Assembly: GCA_958298945.1 (NCBI GenBank)
Contig: OY282608.1
Coordinates: 58,566,951 to 58,630,950 of the forward strand
DNA from: Atherix ibis
Lineage: Eukaryota > Arthropoda > Insecta > Diptera > Athericidae
Length of the DNA: 64,000 nt
Direction: 5' to 3'
The notes under the pieces are model-generated. The model was not told the DNA's origin and searched no databases. It saw only the letters and a list, made by a program, of their open reading frames with translations. Positions 40,780 through 56,038 of the stretch are shown here, in pieces; the stretch's first letter is position 1, and every line of letters starts with the position of its first letter. A program made the translations under genes and the position numbers.

Positions 40780-41730
40780 GCCAAATCAAGTAACCAACAA
40801 ACCAACAAACCAAAAAACCAACAAACCAACAAACCAACAAACCAACAAGCCAACAAGCCAACAAACCAACAAGCCAACAAACCAACAAACGAACAAACCA
40901 ACAAACCAACACACTAACAAACCAAAAAACCAACAAACCATCAAACCAACAAGCCAACAAACCAACAACCCAACAAACCAAGTAACCAACAAACCAACAA
41001 ACCAACAAACCAAGAAACCAACAAACCAACAAACCTACAAGCCAACAAGTCAACAAACCAACAAGCCAACAAACGATCAAACGAACAAACAAACAAACCA
41101 ACAAACCAAAAAACGAACAAACCAACAAACCAACAAACCAACAAATCAACAAACCAAAAAACCAACAAACCAACAAACTAACAAACGAACAAGCCAACAA
41201 ACCAACAAACCAACAAACCAACAAACCAACAAACTAACAAACCAACAAACGAACAAACAAACAAACCAACAAACCAACAAACCAACAAGCCAACAAACGA
41301 ACACACTAACAAACGAACACACAAACAAACCAACAAACCTACAAACCAACAAACCAACAAACCAACAAGCTAACAAACCAACAAACCAACAAACCAACAA
41401 GCCAACAAGCCAACAAACGAAAAACAAACAAATTAACAAACCAACAAACCAACAAACCAACAAACGAAAAAACCAACAAGCCAACAAACCAACAAACCAA
41501 CAAGGCAACAAGCCAAAAAACCAACAAACTCACAAACCAACAAACCAACAAGCCAACAAGCCAACAAACCAACAAACCAACAAACCAACAAACCAACAAA
41601 CCAATAAACCAACAAACCAACAAACCAACAAACGAACAAACCAACAACCCAACAAACCAACAAACCAACAAACCGTAAAACCAACAAACCAACAAACCAA
41701 CAAAACAACAAACCAACAAGCCAACAAACC
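40780..41730. repeat. Block D second segment, copy 2 of 3
   Basis: GCCAAATCAAG at 40,780, CGATCAAACG at 41,074 (294 bp), CGAAAAACAAAC at 41,418 and CCGTAAAACC at 41,673. Similarity with copy 3 extends leftward to about 40,570 and ends near 41,730, where CCAAGAAGCC replaces CCAACAAACC. Confidence 0.85.
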
Positions 41731-42167
41731 AAGAAGCCAACAAACCAACAAATCAACAAGCCAACAAGCCGACAAACCAATAAACCAACAAACTAACAAA
41801 CAAACAAACCAACAAACCAACAAACCAACAAGCCAACAAACGAACACACTAACAAACGAACACACAAACAAACCAACAAACCCACAAACCAACAAACCAA
41901 CAATTCAACAAGCTAACAAACCAACAAACCAACAAACCAACAAGCCAACAAGCCAACAAACCAACAAACGAACAAACAAACAAACCAACAAACCAACAAA
42001 CCAACAAGCCAATAAACGAACAAACCAACATACCAACAAACCAACAAGCCAACAACCCAACAAACCAACAAACGAACAAACCAACAAACCAACAAACCAA
42101 CAAACCAACAAACCAACAAACCAACAAACGAACAAACCACCAAGCCAACAAACCAACAAGCCAACAA

Positions 42168-43118
42168 GCCAAATCAAGTAACCAACAAACCAACAAACCA
42201 AAAAACTAACAAACCAACAAACCAACAAACCAACAAGCCAACAAGCCAACAAACCAACAAGCCAACAAACCAACAAACGAACAAACCAACAAACCAACAC
42301 ACTAACAAACCAAAAAACCAACAAACCATCAAACCAACAAGCCAACAAACCAACAACCCAACAAACCAAGTAACCAACAAACCAACAAACCAACAAACCA
42401 AGAAACCAACAAACCAACAAACCTACAAGCCAACTAGTCAACAAACCAACAAGCCAACAAACGATCAAACGAACAAACAAACAAACCAACAAACCAAAAA
42501 ACGAACAAACCAACAAACCAACAAACCAACAAATCAACAAACCAAAAAACCAACAAACCAACAAACTAACAAACGAACAAGCCAACAAACCAACAAACCA
42601 ACAAACCAACAAACCAACAAACTAACAAACCAACAAACGAACAAACAAACAAACCAACAAACCAACAAACCAACAAGCCAACAAACGAACACACTAACAA
42701 ACGAACACACAAACAAACCAACAAACCTACAAACCAACAAACCAACAAACCAACAAGCTAACAAACCAACAAACCAACAAACCAACAAGCCAACAAGCCA
42801 ACAAACGAAAAACAAACAAATTAACAAACCAACAAACCAACAAACCAACAAACGAAAAAACCAACAAGCCAACAAACCAACAAACCAACAAGGCAACAAG
42901 CCAAAAAACCAACAAACTCACAAACCAACAAACCAACAAGCCAACAAGCCAACAAACCAACAAACCAACAAACCAACAAACCAACAAACCAATAAACCAA
43001 CAAACCAACAAACCAACAAACGAACAAACCAACAACCCAACAAACCAACAAACCAACAAACCGTAAAACCAACAAACCAACAAACCAACAAAACAACAAA
43101 CCAACAAGCCAACAAACC
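42168..43118. repeat. Block D second segment, copy 3 of 3
   Basis: Every marker is 1388 bp after copy 2: GCCAAATCAAG 42,168, CGATCAAACG 42,462, CGAAAAACAAAC 42,806 and CCGTAAAACC 43,061. Only scattered single-base differences were seen, for example an AAACTAAC unit near 42,205 and AACTAGTC near 42,431, so this is a recent or well homogenised duplication. Confidence 0.85.
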
Positions 43119-46100
43119 AACAAACCAACAAACCAACAAACCAACAAACCAACAAACCAATAAACCAACAAACCAACAAACCAACAAACCAACAAACCAA
43201 CAAACCAAAAAACCAACAAACCAATAAACCAACAAGCCAACAAGCCAACAAACCAACAAGCCAACAAACGAAAAAACGAACAAACGAACAAACCAACAAA
43301 CCAACAAACCAACAAACCAACAAACCAACAAACCAACAAACGAACAAACCAACAAACCAACAAACCAACAAACCAACAAACCAACAAACCAACAAACCAA
43401 CAAACCAACAAGCCAACAAACCAACAAACCAACAAGCCAACAAACCAACAAACCAACAAGCCAACAATCCAACAAACCAACAAACCAACAAACGAACAAA
43501 CCAAATAACCAACAAACCAACAAACCAACAAACCAAGAAACCAAGAAACCAATAAACCAACAAGCCAACAAGCCAACAAACCAACAAGGCAACAAACGAA
43601 GAAACGAACAAACGAACAAACCAAAAAACCAACAAACCAACAAACAAACAAACCAACAAACCAAGAAGCCAACAAACCAACAAACCAACAAGCCAACAAG
43701 CCGACAAACCAATAAACCAACAAACTAACAAACAAACAAACCAACAAACCAACAAACCAACAAGCCAACAAACGAACACACTAACAAACGAACACACAAA
43801 CAAACCAACAAACCCACAAACCAACAAACCAACAAACCAACAAGCTAACAAACCAACAAACCAACAAACCAACAAGCCAACAAGCCAACAAACCAACAAA
43901 CGAACAAACAAACAAATTAACAAACCAACAAACCAACAAACCAACAAACGAACAAACCAACAAGCCAACAAACCAAAAAACCAACAAACTAACAAACCAA
44001 CAAACCAACAAGCCAACAAGCCAACAAACCAACAAACCAACAAACCAACAAACCAACAAACCAATAAACCAACAAACCAACAAACCAACAAACGAACAAA
44101 CCAACAACCCAACAAACCAACAAACCAACAAACCGTAAAACCAACAAACCAACAAACCAACAAACCAACAAAACAACAAACCAACAAGCCAACAAACCAA
44201 CAAACCAACAAACCAACAAACCAACAAACCAACAAACCAACAAACCAACAAACCAACAAACCAACAAACCAACAAACCAACAAACCAACAAACCAACAAG
44301 CCAACAAGCCAACAAACCAACAAGCCAACAAACGAAAAAACGAACAAACGAACAAACCAACAAACCAACAAACGAACAAACCAACAAACCAACACACCAA
44401 CAAACCAACAAACCAACAAACCAACAAACCAACAAACCAACAAGCCAACAAACCAACAAACCAACAAGCCAACAAACCAACAAACCAACAAACCAAATAA
44501 CCAGCAAACCAACAAACCAACAAACCAAGAAACCAAGAAACCAATAAACCAACAAGCCAACAAGCCAACAAACCAACAAGCCAACAAACGAAGAAACGAA
44601 CAAACGAACAAACCAAAAAACCAACAAACCAACAAACCAACAAACGAACAAACCGACAAACCAACAAACCAACAAACCAACAAACCAAGAAGCCAACAAA
44701 CCAACAAACCAACAAGCCAACAAGCCGACAAACCAACAAACCAACAAACTAACAAACAAACAAACCAACAAACCAACAAACCAACAAGCCAACAAACGAA
44801 CACACTAACAAACGAACACACAAACAAACCAACAAACCCACAAACCAACAAACCAACAAACCAACAAGCTAACAAACCAACAAACCAACAAACCAACAAG
44901 CCAACAAGCCAACAAACCAACAAACGAACAAACAAACAAATTAACAAACCAACAAACCAACAAACCAACAAACGAACAAACCAACAAGCCAACAAACCAA
45001 CAAACCAACAAGGCAACAAGCCAAAAAACCAACAAACTAACAAACCAACAAACCAACAAGCCAACAAGCCAACAAACCAACAAACCAACAAACCAACAAA
45101 CCAACAAACCAATACACCAACAAACCAACAAACCAACAAACGAACAAACCAACAACCCAACAAACCAACAAACCAACAAACCGTAAAACCAACAAACCAA
45201 CAAACCAACAAAACAACAAACCAACAAGCCAACAAACCAACAAACCAACAAACCAACAAACCAACAAACCAACAAACCAACAAACCAACAAACCAACAAA
45301 CCAACAAACCAACAAACCAACAAACCAACAAACCAACAAACCAACAAACCAATAAACCAACAAGCCAACAAGCCAACAAACCAACAAGCCAACAAACAAA
45401 AAAACGAACAAACGAACAAACCAACAAACCAACAAACCAACAAACCAACAAACCAACAAACAAACAAACCAACAACCAACAAGCCAACAAACCAACAAAC
45501 GAACAAACCAACAAACCTACAAGCCAACAAGTCAACAAACCAACAAACCAACAAACGAACAAACCAATAAACCAACAAAACAACAAACCAACAAGCCAAC
45601 AAACCAACAAACCAACAAACCAACAAACCAACAAACCAACAAACCAACAAACCAACAAACCAACAAACCAACAAACCAACAAACCAACAAACCAACAAAC
45701 CAACAAACCAATAAACCAACAAGCCAACAAGCCAACAAACCAACAAGCCAAGAAACGAAAAAACGAACAAACGAACAAACCAACAAACCAACAAACCAAC
45801 AAACCAACTAACCAACAAACAAACAAACCAACAAACCAACAAACCAACAAACCAACAAAACAACAAACCAATAAACCAACAAGCCAACAAGCCAACAAAA
45901 CAACAAGCCAACAAACGAAAAAACGAACAAACGAACAAACCAACAAACCAACAAACCAACAAACCAACAAACGAACAAACCAACAAACCAACAAACCAAC
46001 AAACCAACAAACCAACAAGCCAACAAACGAACACACTAACAAACGAACACACAAACAAACCAACAAACCCACAAACCAACAAACCAACAAACTAACAAGC

Positions 46101-46500
46101 TAACAAACCAACAAACCAACAAACCAACAAGCCAACAAGCCAACAAACCAACAAACGAACAAACAAACAAATTAACAAACCAACAAACCAACAAACCAAC
46201 AAACGAACAAACCAACAAGCCAACAAACCAACAAACCAACAAGGCAACAAGCCAAAAATCTAACAAACTAACAAACCAACAAACCAACAAGCCAACAAGC
46301 CAACAAACCAACAAACCAACAAACCAACAAACCAACAAACCAATAAACCAACAAACCAACAAACCAACAAACAAACAAACCAACAACTTAACAAACCAAC
46401 AAACCAACAAACCGTAAAACCAACAAACCAACAAACCAACAAAACAACAAACCAACAAGCCAACAAACCAACAAACCAACAAACCAACAAACCAACAAAC
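43118..46500. repeat. HOR block E: units of about 1.05-1.2 kb marked by CCGTAAAACC
   Basis: CCGTAAAACC lies at 43,061, 44,133, 45,181 and 46,412, giving spacings of 1072, 1048 and 1231 bp. Between them recur the GAACACACTAAC motif (near 43,775, 44,799 and 46,027), CGAAAAAACG motifs, CCAAATAACC with paired CCAAGAAA units, and long runs of perfect octamers. Boundaries with D and F are gradual. Confidence 0.65.
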
Positions 46501-49500
46501 CAACAAACCAACAAACCAACAAACCAACAAACCAACAAACCAACAAACCAACAAACCAACAAACCAACAAACCAACAAACCAATAAACCAACAAGCCAAC
46601 AAGCCAACAAACGAAAAAACGAACAAACGAACAAACCAACAAACCAACAAACCAACAAACGAACAAACCAACAAACCAACAAACCAACAAACCAACAAAC
46701 CAACAAACCAACAAACCAACAAACCAACAAACCAACAAACCAACAAACCAACAAGCTAACAAACCAACAAACCAACAAGCCAACAAACCAACAAACCAAC
46801 AAGCCAACAATCCAACAAACCAACAAACCAACAAACCAACAAACGAACAAACCAAATAACCAACAAACCAACAAACCAACAAACCAAGAAACCAAGAAAC
46901 CAATAAACCAACAAGCCAACAAGCCAACAAACCAACAAGCCAACAAACGAAGAAACGAACAAACGAACAAACCAAAAAACCAACAAACCAACAAACCAAC
47001 AAACGAACAAACCGACAAACCAACAAACCAACAAACAAACAAACCAACAAACCAAGAAGCCAACAAACCAACAAACCAACAAGCCAACAAGCCGACAAAC
47101 CAACAAACCAACAAACTAACAAACCAACAAACCAACAAACCAACAAACCAACAAACCAAGAAACCAACAAACCAGCAAACCAACAAGCCAACAAGCCAAC
47201 AAACCAACAAGCCAACAAACGAACAAACGAACAAATCAACAAACCTACAAACCAACAAACGAACACACCAACAAACCAACAAACCAACAAACGAACAAGC
47301 CAACAAAACAACAAACCAACAAACCAACAAACCAACAAACCAACAAACCAACACACGAACAAACAAACAAACCAATAAACCACCAAACCAACAAACCAAG
47401 AAACCAACAAACCAACAAACCAACAAGCCAACAAACCAACAAGCCAACAAACGAACAAACCAACAAACGAACAAACGAACAAACAAACAAACCAACAAAC
47501 CAACAAACCAACAAACCAACAAACCAACAAACCAACAAACCAATAAACCAAGATTCCAACAAGCCAACAAACCAACAAGCCAACAAACCAACAAACCAAC
47601 AAACCAGCAAACCAACAAACCAACAAACCAACAAGCCAAAAAACCAACAAGCCAACAAACCAACAAGCCAACAAACCAACAAACCAACAAACCAACAAAC
47701 CAACAAACCAACAAGCCAAAAAACCAACAAACAAACAAACCAACAAACCAATAAACCAAGATTCCAACAAGCCAACAAACCAACAAACCAACAAGCCAAC
47801 AAACCAACAAACCAACAAACCAGCAAACCAGCAAACCAACAAACCAACAAGCCAACAAGCCAACAAACCAACAAGCCAACAAACCAACAAACCAACAAAC
47901 CAACAAACCAACAAACCAACAAACCAACAAGCCAAAAAACCAACAAACAAACCAACCAACAAACCAACAAACCAACAAGCCAACAATCCAACAAAAGAAC
48001 AAACCAACAAGCAAAGAAACCAACAAACGAACAACGCAACAAACCAACAAACCAACAAACCAACAAACCAACAAACGAACAAACCAACAACCCAACAAAC
48101 CAACAAACCAACAAGCCAACAAGCCAACAAACCAACAAGCCAACAAACGAACAAACCAACAAACAAACAAACCAACAAACCAACATACCAACAAACCAAC
48201 AAACGAACAAACCAACAACCCAACAAACCAAGAAACCAACAAACCAACAAACCAACAAATCAAGAAACCAACAAACCAACAAGCCAACAAGCCAACAAAC
48301 CAACAAACCAACAAAACAACAAACCAACAAAACAACAAACCAACAAACGAACAAACGAACAAACCAACAAACCAACAAACCAACAAACCAACAAACCAAC
48401 AAACCAACAAGCCAACAAACCAAAAAACCAACAAGCCAACAAGCCAACAAACCGACAAACCCACAAACCAACAAACCAACAAACCAACAAACCAACAAAC
48501 CAAGAAACCAAGAAACCAACAAGCCAACAAACCAACAAACCAACAAACCAACAAACCAACAAACCAACAAGCCAACAAACGAACAAACCAACAAACGAAC
48601 AAACAAACAAACCAACAAACCACCAAACCAACAAACCAACAAATTAACAAACCAACAAACCAACAAACCAACAAACCAACAAACCAACAAACCAACAAAC
48701 CAACAAACCAACAAACCAACAAACCAACAAACCAACAAACCAACAAACCAACAAGCCAACAAACCAACAAGCCAACAAGCCAACAAACCATCAAGCCAAC
48801 AAACCAACAAACCAACAAACCAGCAAACCAACAAACCAAAAAGCCAACAAACCAACCAACGAACAAACCAACAAACCAACAAACGAACAAACTAACAAGC
48901 CAACAAGCCAACAAACCAACAAGCCAACAAACGAACAAATCAACAAACAAATAAACCAACAAACCAACAAACCAACAAATAAACAAAACAACAAACCAAC
49001 ACCCCAACAAACCAACAAACCAAAAAAACAAGAAACCAACAAACCAACAAACCAACAAACCAACAAGCCAACAAACCAACAAACCAACAAACCAACAAAC
49101 CAACAAACCAACAAACCAACAAACCAACAAACCAACAAGCCAACAAATGAACAAACCAACAAACCAACAAACCAACAAACCAACAAGCCAACAAACCAAC
49201 AAACCAACAAACCAACAAACCAACAAACCAACAAACCAACAAACCAACAAACCAACAAACCAACAAACCAACAAACCAACAAGCGAACAAACCAACAAAC
49301 CAACAAACCAACAAACCAACAAACCAACAAACGAACAAACCAACAAACCAACAAGGCAACAAGCCAACAAACTAACAACCCAACAAACCAACAAACCAAC
49401 AAACCAACAAACCAACAAACCAACAAACCAACAAACCAACAAACCAACAAACCAACAAACCAACAAACCAATAAACCAACAAACCAACAAACCAACAAGC

Positions 49501-51053
49501 CAGCAAACCAACAAACCAACAAACCAACAAACCAACAAACCAACAAACCAACAAACAAACAAACCAACAAACAAACAAACCAACAAACCAACAAACCAAC
49601 AAACCAACAAGCCAAAAAACCAACAAACCAACAAACCAACAAACCAACTAACCAACAAACCAACAAACCAACAAGCCAACAAACCAACAAACCAACAAAC
49701 CAACAAACCAACAAACCAACAAACCAACAAACCAAGTAACAAACAAACCAACAAACGAACAAACCTACAAATAAACAAACCAACAAACGAACAAACCAAC
49801 AAACGAACAAACCAACAAACCAACAAACCAAGAAACCAAAAAACCAACAAACCAACAAATCAACAAGCCAACAAACCCAAAAACCAACAAACCAAAAAAC
49901 CAACAAACCAACAAACCAACAAGCCAACAAACCAACAAACCAACAAACCAAGTAACCAACAAACCATCAAACCAACAAACCAACAAGCAAACAAACCAAC
50001 AAACTAACAAGCCAGCAAACCAACAAACCAACAAACGAACAAACAAACAAACCAACAAACCAACAAACCATCAAACCAACAAACCAACAAACCAACAAAC
50101 GAACAAACCAACAAACAAACAAACCGAAAAACCAACAAACCAAGTAAACAGCAAACCAACAAGCCCACAAACCAACAAACCAACAAACCAACTAACCAAC
50201 AAACCAATAAACCAACAAACGAACAAAGAAACAAACCAACAAACCAACAAACCAACAAACCAACAAACCAACAAACCAACAAACCAACAAACCAACAAGC
50301 CAAAAAAAACCAACAAACCAACAAACCAACAACCCAACAAACCAACAAACCAACAAACCAACAAACGAACAAACAAACAAACCAACAAACCAACAAACCA
50401 ACAAACCAACAAACCAACAAGCCAACAAACCAACAAACCAACAAACCAACAAACCAACAAACCAAGTAACCAACAAACCAACAAACCAACAAGCCAACAA
50501 ACCAACAAACCAACAAACGAACAAACGAACAAACCAACAAACCAACAAACCAACGAACCAACAAACCAACAAGCCAACAAACCAACAAACCAACAAGCCA
50601 ACAAGCGAACAAACCGACAAACCAACAAACCAACAAACCAACAAACCAACAAACCAACAAACCAACAAACCAACAAACCAACAACCCAACAAACCAACAA
50701 ACCAACAAGCCAACAAGCCAACAAACCAACAAGCCAACAAACGAACAAACCAACAAACAAATAAACCAACAAACCAACATACCAACAAACCAACAAACGA
50801 ACAAACCGACAAACAAACAAACCAACAAACAAACAAACCAACAAACCAAGAAGCCAACAAACCAACAAACCAAAGAGCCAACAAGCCGACAAACCAACAA
50901 ACCAACAAACTAACAAACCAACAAACTAACAAACCAACAAACCAACAAACCAACAAACCAACAAACCAAGAAACCAACAAACCAGCAAACCAACAAGCCA
51001 ACAAGCCAACAAACCAACAAGCCAACAAACGAACAAACGAACAAATCAACAAA

Positions 51054-54000
51054 CCTACAAACCAACAAACGAACACACCAACAAACCAACAAACCAACAA
51101 ACGAACAAGCCATCAAAACAACAAACCAACAAACCAACAAACCAACACACGAACAAACAAACAAACCAATAAACCACCAAACCAACAAACCAAGAAACCA
51201 ACAAACCAACAAACCAACAAGCCAACAAACCAACAAGCCAACAAACGAACAAACCAACAAATGAACAAACGAACAAACAAACAAACCAACAAACCAACAA
51301 ACCAACAAACCAACAAACCAACAAACCAACAAACCAACAAACCAATAAACCAAGATTCCAACATGCCAACAAACCAACAAGCCAACAAACCAACAAACCA
51401 ACAAACCAACAAACCAACAAACCAACAAGCCAAAAAACCAACAAACAAACAAACCAACAAACCAATAAACCAAGATTCCAACAAGCCAACAAACCCACAA
51501 GCCAACAAACCAACAAACCAACAAACCAGCAAACCAGCAAACCAACAAACCAACAAGCCAACAAGCCAACAAACCAACAAGCCAACAAACCAACAAGCCA
51601 ACAAACCAACAAACCAACAAACCAACAAACCAACAAACCAACAAACCAACAAGCCAAAAAACCAACAAACAAACAAACCAACAAACCAACAAGCCAACAA
51701 TCCAACAAAAGAACAAACCAACAAACAAACAAACCAACAAACGAACAACCCAACAAACCAACAAACCAACAAACCAACAAACGAACAAACCAACAACCCA
51801 ACAAACCAACAAACCAACAAGCCAACAAGCCAACAAACCAACAAGCCAACAAACGAACAAACCAACAAACAAACAAACCAACAAACCAACATACCAACAA
51901 ACCAACAAACGAACAAATCAACAACCCAACAAACCAACAAACCAACAAACCAACAAACCAACATATCAAGAAACCAAGAAACCAACAAAACAACAAGCCA
52001 ACAAACCAACAAACCAACAAACCAACAAAACAACAAACCAATAAACCAACAAACGAACAAACAAACAAACCAACAAACCAACAAACCAACAAACCAACAA
52101 ACCAACAAACCAACAAACCAACAAACCAACAAGCCAAAAAAACCAACAAACCAACGCACCAACAACCCAACAAACCAACAAACCAACAAACCAACAAACG
52201 AACAAACAAACAAACCAACAAACCAACAAACCAACAAACCAACAAACCAACAAGCCAACAAACCAACAAACCAACAAACCAACAAACGAAGTAACCAACA
52301 AACCAACAAACCAACAAGCCAACAAACCAACAAACAAACAAACGAACAAACGAACAAACCAACAAACCAACAAACCAACAAACCAACAAACCAACAAGCC
52401 AACAAACCAACAAACCAACAAGCCAACAAACCAACAAACCGACAAACCAACAAACCAACAAACCAACAAACCAACAAACCAACAAACCAACAACCCAACA
52501 AACCAACAAACCAACAAGCCAAAAAGCCAACAAACCAACAAGCCAACAAACGAACAAACCAACAAACAAATAAACCAACAAACCAACATACCAACAAACC
52601 AACAAATGAACAAACCGACAAACCAACAAACCAACAAACAAACAAACCAACAAACCAAGAAGCCAACAAACCAATAAACCAACAAGCCAACAAGCCGACA
52701 AACCAACAAACCAACAAACCAACAAACCAACACACGAACAAACAAACAAACCAATAAACCACCAAACCAACAAACCAAGAAACCAACAAACCAACAAACC
52801 AACAAGCCAACAAACCAACAAGCCAACAAACGAACAAACCAACAAACGAACAAACGAACAAACAAACAAACCAACAAACCAACAAACCAACAAACCAATA
52901 AACCAAGATTCCAACAAGCCAACAAACCAACAAGCCAACAAACCAACAAACCAACAAACCAGCAAACCAACAAACCAACAAACCAACAAGCCAACAAGCC
53001 AAAAAACCAACAAGCCAACAAACCAACAAGCCAACAAACCAACAAACCAACAAACCAACAAACTAACAAACCAACAAACCAACAAGCCAAATAACCAACA
53101 AACAAACAAACCAACAAACCAATAAACCAAGATTCCAACAAGCCAACAAACCAACAAGCCAACAAACCAACAAACCAACAAACCAACAAACCAGCAAACC
53201 AGCAAACCAACAAACCAACAAGCCAACAAGCCAACAAACCAACAAGCCAACAAACCAACAAGCCAACAAACCAACAAACCAACAAACCAACAAACCAACA
53301 GGCCAAAAAACCAACAAACAAACAAACCAACAAACCAACAAACCAACAAGCCAACAGTCCAACAAAAGAACAAACCAACAAACAAACAAACCAACAAACG
53401 AACAACCCAACAAACCAACAAACCAACAAACCAACAAACGAACAAACCAACAACCTAACAAACCAACAAACCAACAAGCCAACAAGCCAACAAACCAACA
53501 AGCCAACAAACCAACAAACAAACAAACCAACAAACCAACATACCAACAAACCAACAAACGAACAAACCAACAACCCAACAAACCAACAAACCAACAAACC
53601 AACAAACCAACAAACCAACAAACCAACAAATCAAGAAACCAACAAACCAACAAACCAACAAGCCAACAAGCTAACAAACCAACAAACCAACAAAACAACA
53701 AACTAACAAACCAACAAACCAACAAACGAACAAACGAACAAACCAACAAACCAACAAACCAACAAACCAACAAACCAACAAGCCAACAAATCAACAAACC
53801 AACAAGCCAACAAGCCAACAAACCGACAAACCAACAAACCAACAAACCAACAAACCAATAAACCAACAAACCAAGAAACCAAGAAACCAACAAGCCAACA
53901 AACCAACAAACCAACAAACCAACAAACCAACAAACCAACAAACCAACAAGCCAACAAACGAACAAACCAACAAACGAACAAACAAACAAACCTACAGAAA

Positions 54001-56038
54001 AACAAACCAACAAACCAACAAACCAACAAACCAACAAACCAACAAACCAACAAACCAACAAACCAACAAACCAACAAACCAACAAACCAACAAACCAACA
54101 AACCAACAAACCAACAAACCAACAAACCAACAAACCAACAAACCAACTAACCAACAAACCAACAAACCAACAAACCAACAAGCCTACAAACCAACAAGCC
54201 AACAAGCCAACAAACCAACAAGCCAACAAACCAACAAACCAACAAACCAGCAAACCAACAAACCAAAAAGCCAACAAACCAACCAACAAACAAACCAACA
54301 AACCAACAAACGAACAAACTAACAAGCCAACAATCCAACAAACCAACTAGCCAACAAACCAACAAAAAAACAAACTAACAAACCAACAAACAAATAAACC
54401 AACAAACCAACAAACCAACAAATAAACAAAACAACAAACCAACACCCCAACAAACCAACAAACCAAAAAAACAAGAAACCAAAAAACCAACAAACCAACA
54501 AACCAACAAGCCAACAAACCAACAAACCATCAAACCAACAAACCAACAAACCAACAAACCAACAAGCCAACAAATGAACAAACCAACAAACCAACAAACC
54601 AACAAACCAAGAAACCAACAAACCAACAAACCAACAAACCAACAAACCAACAAACCAACAAACCAACAAACCAAAAAGGCAACAAGCCAACAAACTAACA
54701 ACCCAACAAACCAACAAACCAACAAACCAACAAACCAACAAACCAACAAACCAACAAACCAACAAACCAACAAACCAACAAACCAACAAACTAACAAACC
54801 AACAAACCAACAAGCCAACAAGCCAACAAGCCAACAAACCAACAAACCAACAAACCAACAAACCAACAAACCAACAAACCAACAAACCAACAAACCAACA
54901 AACCAACAAACCAACAAACCAACAAACCAGCAAGCCAACAAACCAACAAACCAACAAGCCAACAAGCCAACAAACCAAAAAACCAACAAAGCAACAAACC
55001 AACAAACCAACAAACCAACAAAGCAACAACCCAACAAACCAACAAACCAACAAGCCAACAAGCCAACAAACCAACAAGCCAACAAACGAACAAACCAACA
55101 AACAAACAAACCAACAAACCAACATACCAACAAACCAACAAACGAACAAACCGACAAACCAACAAACCAACAAACAAACAAACCAACAAACAAAGAAGCC
55201 AACAAACCAACAAACCAACAAACCAACAAGCCGACAAACCAACAAACCAACAAACTAACAAACCAACAAACCAACAAACCAACAAACCAACAAACCAAGA
55301 AACCAACAAACCAGGAAACCAACAAGCCAACAAGCCAACAAACGAACAAACCAACAAATGAACAAACGAACAAACAAACAAACCAACAAACCAACAAACC
55401 AACAAACCAACAAACCAACAAACCAACAAGCCAACAAACCAACAAACCAACAAACCAAGTAACCAACAAACCAACAAACCAACAAGCCAACAAACCAAGA
55501 AACCAACAAACGAACAAACGAACAAACCAACAAACCAACAAACCAACAAACCAACAAACCAACAAGCCAACAAACCAACAAACCAACAAGCCAACTAGCC
55601 AACAAACCGACAAACCAACAAACCAACAAACCAACAAACCAACAAACCAACAAACCAACAACCCAACAAACCAACAAACCAACAAGCCAACAAGCCAACA
55701 AATCAACAAGCCAACAAACGAACAAACCAACAAACAAACAAACCAACAAACCAACATACCAACAAACCAACAAACGAACAAACCGACAAACCAACAAACC
55801 AACAAACAAACAAACCAACAAACCAAGAAGCCAACAAACCAACAAACCAACAAGCCAACAAGCCGACAAACCAACAAACCAACAAACTAACAAACCAACA
55901 AACCAACAAACCAACAAACCAACAAACCAACAAACCAAGAAACCAACAAACCAAGAAACCAACAAACCAGCAAACTAACAAGCCAACAAGCCAACAAACC
56001 AACAAGCCAACAAACGAACAAACGAACAAATTAACAAA
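51054..56038. repeat. Block F HOR, copy 1
   Basis: Runs 4985 bp from CCTAC at 51,054 to the equivalent CCTAC at 56,039. An AAATGAACAAACG motif at 51,260 recurs 5001 bp later at 56,261. Internal order differs in part from copy 2, which carries extra 0.4-kb tandem units, so the match is partial. Confidence 0.65.

Noticed and set aside
46260..49850. A minus-strand open frame of 1196 codons
   Set aside because: Same reason: it is a stop-free reading of the octamer, overlapped by equally open frames with the same peptide.
51261..52757. A plus-strand frame of 498 codons with an ATG start, reading NKPTNQQT repeats (Q/N-rich, prion-like)
   Set aside because: The ATG comes from the variant unit AAATGAAC, which recurs at equivalent HOR positions (56,261 and 61,765) and opens frames of different lengths there (71 and 346 codons). 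The frame length follows chance stop-making variants and not a conserved protein.
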